Source: Capitulum mitella
Taxonomy: Eukaryota; Arthropoda; Thecostraca; Pollicipedomorpha; Pollicipedidae
Length of the DNA stretch: 64,000 bases
Direction of reading: 5' to 3'
Assembly (NCBI GenBank): GCA_030062745.1
Contig: CP099841.1
Coordinates: 5,893,423 to 5,957,422 of the forward strand
Below are positions 1 through 12,059 of this stretch, one piece after another. How positions within the stretch are numbered: position 1 is the stretch's first letter; every line of letters begins with the position of its first letter. The notes under the pieces were generated by a model. That model made no database searches, was not told where the DNA came from, and was given only the letters and a program-made list of their open reading frames with translations. Made by a program: the position numbers and the translations under genes.

Positions 1-60
1 GCAAGGACGCTTTCACGTGGCCTGGGTCTGCGACTCTCCTGATGCGCGGACACCGGAAAG
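1..60 (+). CDS. possible 3' part of an exon cut by the window edge
   Basis: Two forward frames (from base 2 and base 3) are open up to a good donor, AAAG|GTAAGC, at 60/61. From base 2 the peptide includes FHVAWVCDSPDA. This would fit the end of an internal exon of a gene lying mostly to the left. The stretch is too short to recognise a family, and a chance donor is equally possible. No acceptor that would continue this gene was recognised downstream. Confidence 0.22.
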
Positions 61-609
61 GTAAGCTTACCCTGCGTAATTGTGAAAATTTAAAATCAGT
101 CATACGACGATGCACAGACAAGTGACTTCTGGTTCATGCTTCTGCGACTGTGAAAACGTTTCGCTATTACTGCATTGATCCTCGACAAAAAGCGAACAAT
201 CATGCTGACTGGATTTTGCTGCGGAGCGCCGCTTTACGCTCATAGCCGTTGCATGGAAGAAATGCGAAAAACCTTTGCATCTGGCGAGCCTTTTACTGAC
301 GTAAGAACTTGAACAACACGAGGCAGTACATTTCAAAATTCATTTTTCATTTAATTTCCGATTTCTTCCAGAGTTCGAAATTTGACAATGGGCTTTGCTA
401 TGGGCTTCGGCAATGGGCTTTAGCAATGGGCTTCGATATTGGGCCGCTGGGCTCCGGCGCGCTTATCCGCCGAAGGCAGGTAAGGGCGCCAAATGCAGAG
501 CCCTTAGCTGCCGAAGGCGTCGGTACAGCAATGACGCCCCTGTGATGGATTTGGGCGCCCCGTTATTTAAGATGCGCCCCTGTGACATCAACGGAACACT
601 TCTGGGATG

Positions 610-612
<3 letters not shown>
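61..612. other. non-coding stretch, no feature seen
   Basis: No coding signal recognised. Around 385-440 a short tandem run of 'ATGGGCTT' type units occurs (TGGGCTTTGC, TGGGCTTCGG, TGGGCTTTAG, TGGGCTTCGA). It leads into a GC-richer patch and then the TA microsatellite. Confidence 0.5.

Positions 613-658
<46 letters not shown>
613..658. repeat. (TA)n microsatellite
   Basis: About 23 uninterrupted TA dinucleotides, followed by an imperfect ACACACGCATACATATACATATG run and GAGAGA/GATAGA runs to about 755. The same TA plus ACATATGTATAT neighbourhood precedes the dispersed repeat at 765-935 and is echoed beside its inverted copy near 4365-4400. Confidence 0.95.
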
Positions 659-663
<5 letters not shown>

Positions 664-764
664 GCATACATATACATATGTATATGTATAGAGAGATAAC
701 AGATAGATTGAGAGAGAGAGAGGGAGAAAGAGAGGACAAAAAGATAGATAGATCGCTTTTTAGA

Positions 765-935
765 CTTTATTCTTTACTTTCTGCCTGTCTCTTATCTACT
801 GCTTTCCGCTACTGCTACTCATTTTTCTTCAAAATCGGAAGAAAATATTGGGTGGGCCCAAACCAACATTGGGTGGGTCCAAGTCAACAATGGGTGGGCC
901 GTCGCCCTCTGAAAAGAATACAAAGCAACACCCCT
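765..935 (+). repeat. dispersed repeat R1, copy A (with WVGP-type 20-bp subrepeat)
   Basis: Contains three imperfect tandem units built on ATTGGGTGGGCCCAAACCAA (846-905), followed by CCCTCTGAAAAGAATACAAA. The reverse complement of 4165-4345 aligns along its length, from the upstream TTTACTTTCTGCCTGTCTCTTA segment through the AAAAGAATACAAA segment. One frame reads KYWVGPNQHWVGPSQQWVG and the inverted copy reads KYWVGPNRHWRGPKQHWVG. This is probably a short interspersed or terminal fragment of a mobile element, not a gene. Confidence 0.7.
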
Positions 936-2211
936 GCTGGAATATCCTGTATTATTGGTGTTGTCAACGTCACACCAACATTTCGGAATTCGGCATTAGG
1001 CTGATGGCGATGTACGGAAAAAATGCACTTCGGAGTGACACTGGCAGCACCAGTAATTATACGAAGACTACAGTCTTGTCTCTGAGTGTCCACGCGCGCA
1101 TGCGCCCTTTGCATCGTGGCTAGCTCCGCGGATATAGGAAAGAACAAGAGTTGGAACGTTCCGTTCCCGGGACAATAGCGACCACCTCAGCGTCATGAAG
1201 TTTATGTGTGAAACAATATGTAACATTTTCACATGTACATCTGTGCCGTGAGAAATGGTACTAATTTCATGACGTACTGACATGAACGGTAGCAAACGAG
1301 CAGTCGGGAAAGCGCCGACTTCAGGTTGTGTCTTTCATGTCACCGATGTGCTTCTAACGCGGGCGGATCCGGGGGTGGGGAACAAGGCCATGCCTCACCC
1401 CCTCCCCGAGATGGCCAAAATCAGGCAAAAGTTGACATATTTCTGGAATATGAAGAAAATCTGACGATTTTTACTTGAGAAAGTTTGTTTTAAAACAGCC
1501 CTTGACGTCAAAGGAAGCAAAATCCGACGAGTTTTTGGAAACCGGTGTACTTCATTGGAATTTTTACTCCCTCAAAATTGACGAAGATCAGCGCTTTCGA
1601 TCCGCTCTTGGCTTCCACTCCCATCAAGCAATGTTCCCTGTTCTGCCGTGCAAATCATCGCGTGTCTGGTGTTACGTTTTACTTCTGCAATGCAGTCCAA
1701 TCCCCGAGCGCCAGCCGCGAATCTGAATCGTTTTGCATTGCTAACCAGAGTTGGATGAGCGCTGACGAGTCGCACAAGCTGCAGCTTGTCCAACTCGTCA
1801 ACAATTTAAGAAAATGTTCTAAAGATGTTCTTGACTGAAAGGCGATGGACCATTGTCGGATTTTGCCCAAATGGAACGTGAGCAGTGAGCCCCGTTGCTA
1901 CTCACTTCTGGCTGACAAACTGCAGACAGCAGCCAGTTGAAATGGTTTAATCCGAATACTGTGAGGCAAAACGGGTCAGCCGGACGGTAGGCAGCTTACA
2001 ATGACGAGACGCGCGGTGGGCCATACACGCCGCGTCCTCAGCATGGGAGTGCTCGGCACGGTCGATTACACTGCGTGGGGTGACGCCGTGAGGCGCGGAT
2101 AAAGCAGTCCACACCGTGCAGGCACGGGGGTCCGGTGTGTGGAGCTTCGTGGTTTATCTTTTCCGTCTATTTGTTGGGCCTGCTGCTGGAGATCGTCGGC
2201 CTGAAGACAGC
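936..2211. other. non-coding stretch with repeat-like sequence
   Basis: No exon recognised. At 1363-1410 the pair GCGGATCCGGGGGTGGGG / CACCCCCTCCCC has the look of a transposon end; a similar GGGGAGGGGCATGGGGCCATGCCC motif is at 19108-19135. The remainder is unremarkable mixed sequence. Confidence 0.4.
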
Positions 2212-2229
2212 CTTTCTGTCTGTCTGTCC

Positions 2230-2311
<82 letters not shown>
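2212..2311. repeat. (TCTG)n-(TC)n compound microsatellite
   Basis: About 15 TCTG units run directly into about 18 TC units. Because neither strand of this run contains a stop, it creates long spurious reading frames on both strands (SVCLSVCL.../RQTDRQTD...). Confidence 0.95.
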
Positions 2312-2314
<3 letters not shown>

Positions 2315-3237
2315 CCGCCGTTCTAATTGAAAGACTCATTACTTGTTTACGACCAGAGCAACACACAGAACCACTCTTACAGCACCAAACCGTTCTCAGG
2401 GCATTAAGTGTTCTCACAACTTGTCGAGACTCCGGCCTGCGTCCGGTTAAGAAATTTGCTGAAGCCTGAAGATTTGGAAGACGACCAGGAAGAACTCCGG
2501 AAAACGACCTCATTCTCCGGACCGAGAGGTCCTCCACGCCCCACGAAGACGAGCCGGGGGACCCCTCGGGTCGGGCGTAGTCGACGACGCCCGACAGGTG
2601 GCCCCAGAAAACCTCTCCCTGGCAGACCGAGATGCAGAAGTCAGCGCGCCCTAACGAACGCAGAGCATTACCGGGTCGCGCGTGGCGGCATCGCACGTCG
2701 TGCATGCCGCCGCGCGTCAGGCACGACGACGACCTCGTCGGGCGGTCGCACCGTGCGACGTGTCATGGACTGTCGCACTGTTCGACGCGCATTCTGCCCT
2801 CGCACCAAAAACGCGCGATCCCAGAACGGACAATCGTTTCCGTGACATGTTGCTGAGAAACAGTCGGCAATGAAACTTACTGTTCATCATCGCAAAAGAA
2901 ACCAGGTAAAACAACTCCCATGTCACGGTCAGTCGGGCACTATGACTGGCCCTGGTATGTCGCGGAGTCCCTGATATCCCTGATGACCCTGAACAGGCTG
3001 GTGAAGACGACTGGAGGAAGCGAGCCCTTACCGGCGCGAAAAACGCAGCTCCGCCCAAACGTGAGCATGATGGCACACGGCTACTGAAGATGCACAGACG
3101 GTGAACACTGAGCACGGGACATCGCAAGCAAATGGGGAACTTTGGAATGGACCTCTGGGAACATTAACGAGAACTTGTTTTGAACATTTCAGCACTCGCT
3201 TTTCACGGTTTCCAAATCCCTTTTACTTTTCGAAGTA
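2312..3237. other. GC-moderate non-coding stretch
   Basis: Open frames exist (for example KPEDLEDDQEELRKTTS at about 2460-2510), but none has a recognisable domain or a supported splice pattern. I see no gene here. Confidence 0.35.
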
Positions 3238-3345
3238 GTTATGGCTCACGAACACGAGGGATGAGGGCCCGAACTCCCCCCTCAGCATTCAGGGATTTGA
3301 ACAATAGGCCTATTGGCGAGAACTTGGAACGAAACGGTCTGAAAT
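3238..3345 (+). repeat. dispersed repeat R4, copy A
   Basis: Shares an approximately 100-bp segment with the reverse complement of 54590-54690. Shared stretches include CATTCAGGGATTTGAACA(A/T)TAG and ACGGTCTGA(A/C)ATGCT, next to a G/C-run (CTCCCCCCTC here; a GGGGGTCCGGACCCCC palindrome in the other copy). It looks like the end of a mobile element. Confidence 0.6.
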
Positions 3346-3535
3346 GCTATACCCCTGGAAATAATGTTCCCAGGTTTCCATTCATGAAGGTGACATTTAA
3401 TAGTGACCCCAGCAAGGGATTTCTGCCGCACTCTGGGCATTTCAGCGCAGTCTGATCTACCGCGTGAACGAAAAGGACATCGTTGTGGTCTGTGCTGCCA
3501 ATTCCCTAAGTTTTTCTGATGTCTGGCAGCCGGTT

Positions 3536-3854
3536 TTCCGGGAAAACTCGGCCGGCGCCGTGCTCTCGTTTCCCGCCGAGGCTGACGCACGGCCACCGGC
3601 GGCTCACTGTCTCCGGTCTCCGATGTCTCCCGATCTCGGAGATGCGCTGCGCGGCCCGCCCGCGCGGCGTCGGCCGGCGTCAGATCGGGCAGGCGGCTGG
3701 CGGAGGCCACTCTCCCGGACAGCGGCGCCGGCGGCGGCGGCCGGGTTTGTTGACCTCCCGGGCCGGCGGACGCGCCGCCCTCTCCGCCTCGCCGGCCGCC
3801 CGACTGTAGTCGAGAGAGTCTGGAGTGGACGGCGGCGGCCGCCGCGGAGCACAG
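3536..3854 (+). promoter_or_regulatory. CpG-island-like block ending in a splice donor (possible non-coding first exon)
   Basis: An abrupt, very CpG-rich block (many CGG/GCC/CGCG runs) lies in otherwise AT-balanced DNA. It ends at CACAG|GTGAGT (3854/3855), a consensus donor. The combination is typical of a promoter with a 5' untranslated exon on +. No protein domain is visible. The target gene is unknown: it could be a distal first exon of POMGNT1 (16 kb downstream) or of an unrecognised transcript. Confidence 0.35.
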
Positions 3855-4164
3855 GTGAGTGACGGGGACGGAGGGGGCTGCCGATGTCAGGGTCAAATGT
3901 GCCGAACCGGAGAGTGTGACGGGATTGGGGAGTTTTGACGTTTGCGCGATTTGTTATTCGGTACGTACCTCAGTTTATTAATTCCTTCATTCGCGTAGTT
4001 TTATTTTTGGAAACCATGAGCAAGACGGTCAGTGAGTTGGTCAGGATTGCTTGTCCAAGGTTCAATGGTCAAGTATGCTGCATTTACAGAAATATGCATA
4101 TTTCCAAGACACAAAGGACAAAAGCATTATTTCGGAAATAGGATGGGTCGGAAGTGTCGGAAGC

Positions 4165-4345
4165 ACCTCGGGCCCAGAAGTGTCGATTTGTATTCTTTTG
4201 AGAGGGCCATGACCCACCCAATGCTGCTTTGGCCCCCTCCAGTGTCGGTTTGGGCCCACCCAATATTTTCCGCTGGTTTCAAAAGAAACCAGTAGAAGTA
4301 ACGAAAACAACGGCCGCATTAGATAAGAGATAGGCAGAGAGTAAA
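4165..4345 (-). repeat. dispersed repeat R1, copy B (inverted)
   Basis: Reverse-complement copy of 765-935, about 3.3 kb away. The CCCACCCAATATTTTCC and TTTGTATTCTTTTGAGAGGG blocks match the complement of copy A. The pair could fold as a long-range inverted repeat in RNA. Confidence 0.7.
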
Positions 4346-7295
4346 TAATAAAGTTTAAAGTGATGTATGTACATATGTATATGCATAGATGTAAATACAT
4401 GGGGATAATTGTAATTTTTTCTTAGTAAATAGTAACAGAAAAACTCTGAAATTTTCGTTGGTCAAAATCAAGTGGGCTAAATCCGTTGAGAAAGCCGCAA
4501 CTGGGGGGAGGTTAGGTTGTCGGGCCCTCAATTCGGCCTCTCCAATCATTTACAGAAATTGACACCCCTGCTCGGGCCTCCCGTAATTCCGCCGGAAAAT
4601 TTCTCAGGGAGATAGCCATTGGGCACGATGTGAACCAGGGGCACAGCCAGGATTTTCTTAAGGGCGTAGTGTGGACTGATTTTGTGCCGAAGCCGGAGAT
4701 TAGTGTGGACTGAAACCATATGAAAACCGCCTGCCGGGAAGACGATGTGCAATGGTTTTCGCCAAAAAATGCGTGCCTAAGGGGGGGGGCGGGCTCTCGT
4801 TCCCCCCTTGCTGCCCCTATAATGTGAACATCTTCCTCTGGCTGTGTGAGTCTGCTCAGGCTACTGATTACGTCGCTGACTGAGCCGGCCTATCGCTGAA
4901 AGCAGAACTCCAAAATCAGCCATCACTAGCCTCAAAGAAAGCAGTTTGAAGATATCTGTATATGCCTTATGGGTATGAATGCTACGAACAATGGGAACCG
5001 GAAAAGTTGTTACTTAGTCGAACGAGGCGAAAAACACTAGCATGCATATCGAAATGCTTCATTAACATCCTCTTCAGCTGTTTTCCACACTTTAGAATGA
5101 CCTGGGGCTGTTTAGAGCGAAGCGCATGTTTGGCGAAGTCTTGGGATTATCTGGTTTCCGCCATTCCGTTTTCGTCTTTCTTTTATCCCGGGTCTCACGA
5201 CTCCGTGCGTATATCTAAGATACGGCATTGTTTTCTGCCATTTGAGTTTCCCATTCAACGCCAAAAGAAGCTGTTTCTGTTTTCTGTTTTATTCCTCAAC
5301 GATACTTAGAACTGCACTATTTTCTGAGAATGCAAGAGTGGGAGTTCCTGTTTGAGGGTGTCCAATGTTTTTTTTCTATCCGCCTCTCGCTGCGATTTCT
5401 TAGTTGTTTTTCCCGGCAATGGCTGTTTTCTCCAATGTCGATAACTGATTTCCTAGAAGCATTGATAAGCCGTGTCAATGTTTTATGAGCTAGAAGTGCG
5501 GAACCTTGGCCATAAAAGCGCACCGAGAGAACTGTTTGTCAGGAAGCGGCCGTGACATGGCGGCTTCTGTATGCAACTTTTCGCTCTTTATCATACAAAC
5601 ATTGAATGCATAATGGGCGTCTTATAAACATCTTTTACCCTGGAAAAGTCGTGGACGTTCAAGTTCACCTGAGTTGGGGGTTGTTTTTTCCCCAAAATTG
5701 GCTGGCTCTTGTAATAAACGAGAATGCAACTACCACATGATCGAGGATAACTCGTAAACATAACCACAGACAAACAGCAGACAATTGCTGTCTGTGTGCT
5801 GACAGACAGACAGCAGTCTGACTGTCCGTCAGCAGCACAGGTTGCTGACAGGTCGCTTGTGTCTGTCAGCAGCAGACACAAGCGGCGACCAGAGTTGAAA
5901 GTTGCTCAGTTTTTTTCTTTAGAACAATGTAATATGCTGTCGACGGAGGCCCCCTGCCAGGTGAAGGTGTCCTGGACACAAAATAAAGGAGCTTCTAGAA
6001 CACTGATATTGCTCCACAAAAGTCGGAAGTAAATGTTTAGCCCGAAACATAATGACTAATTTGGCCGCTTGCTAATTGTACAGATTCGGCAATTTTGCAG
6101 CCGGGGCAGTGTCTGAGAAAAGGTAAAGTAACCCGTGTGCCTCCTCTGACTGCGACAGCGGCCATGGTGGGCCGGACGGAGGGCTCGAGTCCCATAACGG
6201 GCGAGTACAGTTGTTCCGAGACCGAAAGTAGCGGCCGGTCACGGGGTCGGTGCTGTGATGTGCGGCACATTTTGGGTCCTCCAGCGCCATTTGGCCTTAT
6301 ACCCGGGGAAATGGACGACGCCACGTTTTAAGAAATATCTGGGTAATGCCGTCCTGTCTGCGCAACAGTCCCGGAATAACGCACATTTCCTTTTCGACAT
6401 TCTGCACTTCAGGGTATTCAGACTAAGTTCCAGCAAGACGGATTCACATGGACACAAAAACGCAAACTGAATGACATTCTCAAGTCACTTCTTGTCCGAT
6501 CAGAGCTCCTTAGTTGTTTTCCAGCGGATGTGACTGATCGGTAAGGGCATACGGGCGAACAGCTTACATTTAAGTGACAACTTACTCAAGTACACCGAAA
6601 CCACCCTAGGGTGAATGCAACGATGAGCGTTGATATGGAATCCTGTCGAAAGTGCCCTGTCCATGCATCGCATTGAGAACAAGGAGCATCAGTGCGGAAA
6701 TTTCGGTTCGACCGAAATGGTGTCGATCGAGAGAAGCATACCAGTCACTGCTCCGACGTGCGGCGCACGCCTCACTTCAACATCACGCATTCCCAGCAGT
6801 CGCCCGCTTCGGTGGACTAGCTCAGCAGAGGTCGTGGTAGGTTACGCAGTCCGGCCACCGCTACAGTCGAATGCTCCGTCAGATCAGTGACACAGCAGAT
6901 TCCTAGATGAACGTTGCCTCTCTCAAACACAGCAGATTGGTAGATGAAAGTTGCCTCTCTCAGACCGTGCCAGAGTCCGTTAGAGACGTCTCGGGTAAGC
7001 GCAGACTGTCGCTAATGGAGAGAGATAAAACCGGTCTCAGTGTGCTTTGGCGCATGTCGCGTGGTGATTACAGCACAGTTTACAGCATAACTTTGACTGC
7101 GGTAGTTTCCGGTTGCAGGGTTGATCTCTGCCGGGCATGGACCACCATATATTATACCACCAGACGACGCGAGCGAGGATGACCGCCAGGATGATTCTAA
7201 ACAGAATTATGGCATCGAGAAAGGTGAGTTGATCATAGTTTAAAAACATGTTTTTTTTTGCTTAGATATGCAAAGGTGAATAGCATGAAAACATG
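4346..7295. other. non-coding stretch
   Basis: No exon recognised. A GGGGGGGGGCGGGCTCTC/CCCCCC pair at 4780-4810 resembles a mobile-element end. At 5770-5885 a run of CTGTCTGT, GACAGACA and GTCAGCAGCA words forms an imperfect self-complementary cluster. The remainder is unremarkable. Confidence 0.4.
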
Positions 7296-7479
7296 TGGCC
7301 ATCGGCCTCTCCAGTTAGGCACGTGGCCAGGACTTTCCTCAGGGGAGAGGGGGGGGGGCAAAGTCGATTCTTTGCTTATGCCACTAGCGTATGACAGAAT
7401 TTAAAGCAAAAGACAACACTTTTACTCAGTTAGCCTCGTATTTAATACACTGGAAAAACGTATAATGTTTGCTTTTGCA

Positions 7480-7535
<56 letters not shown>

Positions 7536-7645
7536 CCACTATTCCGTATTTGTGCGAAATTGCCAAATATCTAGTGTAGACCACTTAGCTCGGGCGAGGT
7601 ATGGCCCCATGCCCCCCTTTCGCTTCTTGCCTGTTTCCAGTGTAT
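7296..7645 (+). repeat. dispersed repeat R2, copy A, with internal (TA)n
   Basis: Starts near GGCACGTGGCCAGGACTTTC, contains a (TA)n run at about 7481-7533, and continues through ATCTAGTGTAGACC to CCCCATGCCCCCCTTTC. The same blocks occur in the same relative order, reverse-complemented, at 36277-36575 inside POMT2 intron 11 (CACGTGGCC, CCTCAGGGGAGA, ATATCTAGTGTAGACC). This is a mobile-element family of at least 300 bp; the TA tract is longer in this copy. Confidence 0.7.
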
Positions 7646-10600
7646 TCCACTCAGTAATTTTCCTTCGACGTATGGAATATAATCTTTAACCGTTTTGTCA
7701 TGTAGATGGAAATAAGCAGTTTATGATGGTAATACTAACGTTACTGCGCAACCATTTGGGAACATTTTGCCAGAAACGTTGCTACTGAAATGCAGTTTTT
7801 CTTGCCATCAGTGAAACTAATTTTTAATCATTGTAGAGTGTACTTCCACGCCACAAGTTTTCTGAGTGTCATTAAATTAATGCATATTGTTTAAAGCCCC
7901 TGACAGAAGTCTCAACTCTTAGCTGAACCGAATAGCACTACAGTTTGGAATACCACTACAGTTGCATTCCTTTCAATGTTGCTTGCGCTTGATGTTTTCA
8001 GATTGGACGCATGTATGGGATATTAAAAAAGCAGTTAGCGCCATTACAAAAACCCTAACATCGAAATGAATAATGACTGTAGCCATCTAGGCAACTGAGT
8101 ATAGAACAAATACCACGGCAGCTTAGAGCCACCGTGATCGGAAAATCAGGTGGCAGAGCGCTGGTCTCCCCGTCCTGGCAAGGCTGGTCCAAGTCACCGC
8201 GGCGCTCGATATTCGTCCCGCAGGTCTCAGCTGTTAACTGCCAGTTAACGGCCATGCTGATTACCATATACCCTTGTATCGCAACCTTAACGGCATGCTA
8301 AACTGTCACAGAATCAGCCGTTATCTGAAATCACGCAGTCGGGTATAGGAATCAGTCCATGCAGCAGCCTCTGCTTGGCGCGGACTCCGATCCGTAACAT
8401 CCATTCCGATAGACTAAAAAGCGCTTACCGCAGAGAACAGCTTTGTCAAGTTAGATCAGTGGTGTACAGCAACACCGTTATTGCATTCAGTCCATTTTAT
8501 GATTGCGTACCGCCACGCATCTTTACTATATCCTCTTTTTCCGGGATCCTCGGAATTTAGTCATTAATTGTTTTGTCTCCCGTTGATTGTTCGGTTGAAC
8601 GACAACTGAACTGAACAACTGAACAACAAAGATAGAGCACTCTTTCGGCTTCTTTGGATCCGGTCAGAACTATCGAATCAGGGAAAAGGCCATCTGACAT
8701 CGGCAATGCTCGTCAAGAGCCTCATATCGGGCGTCACCGAGTTGTACGATGGTAGAAACCAGTCCTGAGTTTTATCCTCGTGTCCATGTATTATTGTGTT
8801 CTGGGCCGTTTCTGCAGTGTATCCGCTCTGAAAATGCATCAACTCATTGGGCTCGAAACCTCTTTTCTGTTGCTGACCACAATGAGATTCGTCAGCATGC
8901 GGTCAACAGCGAAGTGGTACCGGGAATAAAGAGAACGGTCACCATTCCCGACACCGTCCGCACGACTGAGTGACGTGCGACGAGCCTCACCGTCACAGTC
9001 ATAGTCACTGTACTGAGCGCATCCGTGAAAAAATTGCTTCTCATCTGTTCTCGTCAGTACATGGTTTGTGCAGCACAGGTACACTCAGCACAGTCTCCGT
9101 AAAAAGCTGCCGATGACACGATAAACAAATACATGCTGCAAAACATGTGAAACGCTAATGGCATAAAGCTAAAAATCCAATTGTATGATAAATATAAATA
9201 CAAAAAAGGTTATGTAAAATATCATGGTATCACAGTAGAAGAAGAGCGGGTGCACGGTTCGATGGCGCTGACCAGTCGTCAGTCTGAGACTGATGTTCGG
9301 AAGTACGTCGAGCGTGGAGACGGCGGCGGCTGTTGTGGGAGAGCGGTTCCAGGCCGCTTCAGCACTGAACTTCTGCGTGACAGCGAGCCTGGATTCGTGC
9401 AGCCGCAGACTGCCGCGATCGGAGGCGCGCGTCGAGCGGATACCTGCTCGGAGCACAAACAGCGCGCGAATTTCCGAGGGAGAGCTCTCATCCCTCAGCG
9501 CCTTGAGTCCCTTCAGGGCATACCTGTGTCGCACCAGGGCCTGAGACAGGCCACGAGACGGCTGCATTGATGACGGGCTCGGGCTCGTCGACATGTCTGA
9601 CCCGTGTTTCACCCGGCTGAATTCCAGCCCCGTCTGGTCTCAGTTTACCGCTCGGGCATTCGAGCGTGTCGTCTTTTGGCTTCCGGCTTTGTTCTGCTGG
9701 AACTGTTGACGTTTCACTTTGTCCTTGTCTTGTATGGGTTAATCATTCAGAGAAACCGTGCAGTCCACTTACCCCATACTCTGACCGAGCAGGCCTCCGT
9801 ACCCACGTTTGCCGGGCACAGGGTTCATAAGAACTGCCAACGATCTCGAGAACCATCAGTGCCGCAGAGAGCAATGTAACCATTGAAAAGGCCTTGGCGA
9901 AACAAAGGACCAGAACAAAACGACCAAGGTATGAGGTCGCTAGAGGTCACTTCATGTTGAATTACACTTTACATTTTGCATTCAGTTTAACTATTGTTAC
10001 TTTAGACGAATACGAAATCCAGAGAAAATGTCAGGTTTTTTCCAGGCAGGAGTAGCGTTTTTTGGGTGGGGGGGATGAAAGATAGTTTTTTGCTAAAATA
10101 CGCTGCAAATGTGTCTGGAAAAAGCATTGCATGTTCTTGGTGTGTGCCGAATCATCTGCTTGACTACCATTGATCAGACACGAAACGTATATCCTAATAA
10201 TATATGTGACATAATATGGCATAATATAGATTTCATATGGAATGGATTCCTGCGATATTCTTCCTACATCATGGCACTCAGGTCCCGAGCTATTTTTCTG
10301 TACGACAGTTATTTGGGCGCCGGGCGGTGAGCGCAGTCACGACGTAAAAACTTAATATTTTACGGAAAGTTATTTTTCCATGGAGAGGTTTTTCATTTTG
10401 GTGAACGAGAACAAGAGGGCTTAGGTTGTAGACTGTATAAAAAGAAAGTGTGGGTGTAGTTTTTGTCACATGTGGCTATACAAAGCGTGTTCGCATGGGA
10501 AACCAGCAGAATATTTCAAAAGATCAAACCAGGTCACCCTGGGTCACATGGGACTAGCCTCCTCTTGTGAAGTTCGGTTCTGACGAAATATTAATGCTTC

Positions 10601-12059
10601 CAAAATGCATGCTGTTACAGGTTAACATTCCAGGAATGAACAAACTGAACAAACGAAACATTTTCGTTTGGTTCCTGGCCTGACAATGCGATGTAGAACA
10701 TGGCCCGGCCTAAGGCCACAGGTTATCCAGTACTGTTAGACAGGATACCTAAACCACCAACGGGTATATTCAAATTTAAGCACTGTTGAACCAGACCTAT
10801 ACTCTGCATGAAGAGCGTTAAGAGTCAGAAAGCTTATTTGACCCAGAAAGACGGTCCCATGTGCGAAAAGTTCCAGGGCTATCGATGGATTTCACGCGAT
10901 GATGGGCCATTTCATACTTTTTGACATGGTTCGCAATGACTTGTCCTAGGCCGGTGATCCGGGGTAACCCGAGTTATTCACTATTTGGTTATTTAACGAC
11001 ACTCGACTGTTAGGGTCATTTCGCGTTGCAAACCTCTCACGCCGCTTGTCACTAGGGACGGTGAAACGCGTAACCCGAGTTACAAAGTCACACAAGGTAT
11101 GTAGAGAAGGTATGAAAATGCCCCCCAGGTTCCGCGATCCTACGCCTCCTCTTTCTTGATCTTCGGTCTTCCTTCTTCATCTTCATCTTCAAAAAAACTG
11201 CAGGGGTTCTCATGTGCCCCCCAGTACGGCGAGGCATCCTCCACTGCTCTTGAAATGGTCACAATGTGGTTGAAAATCTCCAGTCAAACTAAACAAACCA
11301 TGCGATGATTGTGAGACTGTCATACAGCCTGCGTCTCGTCATATTGTGAAATACGATACTTTGAAATATTTGGAAAGTACAAAAATCGCAGACTCACCAT
11401 GTTACGTCACACCAGCATGGCGTCATGGTCGTAGCAGCCTACAACCTACGTAATGTGGCATCCCAACGAATTTTGAACGCTGTGAGGTTAACTATGTAGT
11501 GTTGCAGGAAAAGACACTGCCTCTGAATGGCTCTGGCCACATCAACTTCAAAAACGCTTCCACGTTCAGGGTGTTTCACCCAAGCTGCACCCATGAGGAT
11601 ATGATACTACACAATCGGAGTAAAATTTCATCGTTATGCTACCGCTTTCGTGCCTCCAGCTAACTTGAAAATGCGGCGCGATGTAATGGACACACACGCA
11701 CTGATTTAGTTCGGCACCGTATGGTCTGGGAATGTAACGGAGGGGACGAGGCACCGGTCCTGGGCTGACTATGTCTGTCTGTGTAATTAGGGTAACGGCT
11801 GTTGACGTGTGGTCGCACGAAATTTTAGAGATGGGCAAGTACTGTAGGCTTTCTGTTGCTATGGAGCATCACTTAGATTACTCATGCTGTTTCTGCGTGG
11901 TCGTCACCCGCTGACGTGGGCCACGATGTTTTGATGTTTGTTCACGGTCATTTCACGTCAGATCGCCGAGGAACTGACCCGATTTGATGGATTTTCTTTT
12001 TCGATTTGATGGAATTTACTACGCCAGTAGCATCCGTCAAAAAATGGTCAGCCAGATTT
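7646..12059. other. non-coding stretch, no gene recognised
   Basis: Mostly AT-balanced sequence without convincing exons. A GC-richer patch at 9240-9600 gives open frames on both strands (147 codons on -, 129 on +), but neither shows a family signature or splice pattern. A clustered TTCATCTTC tract is at 11157-11195. Single AGGTCA-type half-sites occur at 9944 and 10523. Confidence 0.4.

Noticed and set aside
1145..1295. CpG-containing patch near 1080-1180 considered as a promoter
   Set aside because: Too short and without a donor or start codon context.
2154..2705. 183-codon minus-strand frame
   Set aside because: Depends on the stop-free TCTG/TC microsatellite; the flanking translation has no domain.
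8145..8215. tRNA-like A-box (TGGCAGAGCG) followed by a weak B-box
   Set aside because: No cloverleaf could be folded and the B-box lacks GGTTCGA; at most an old SINE remnant.
9169..9612. 147-codon minus-strand frame and 129-codon plus-strand frame in a GC patch
   Set aside because: Open on both strands simultaneously, no recognised family and no splice support; kept as non-coding.
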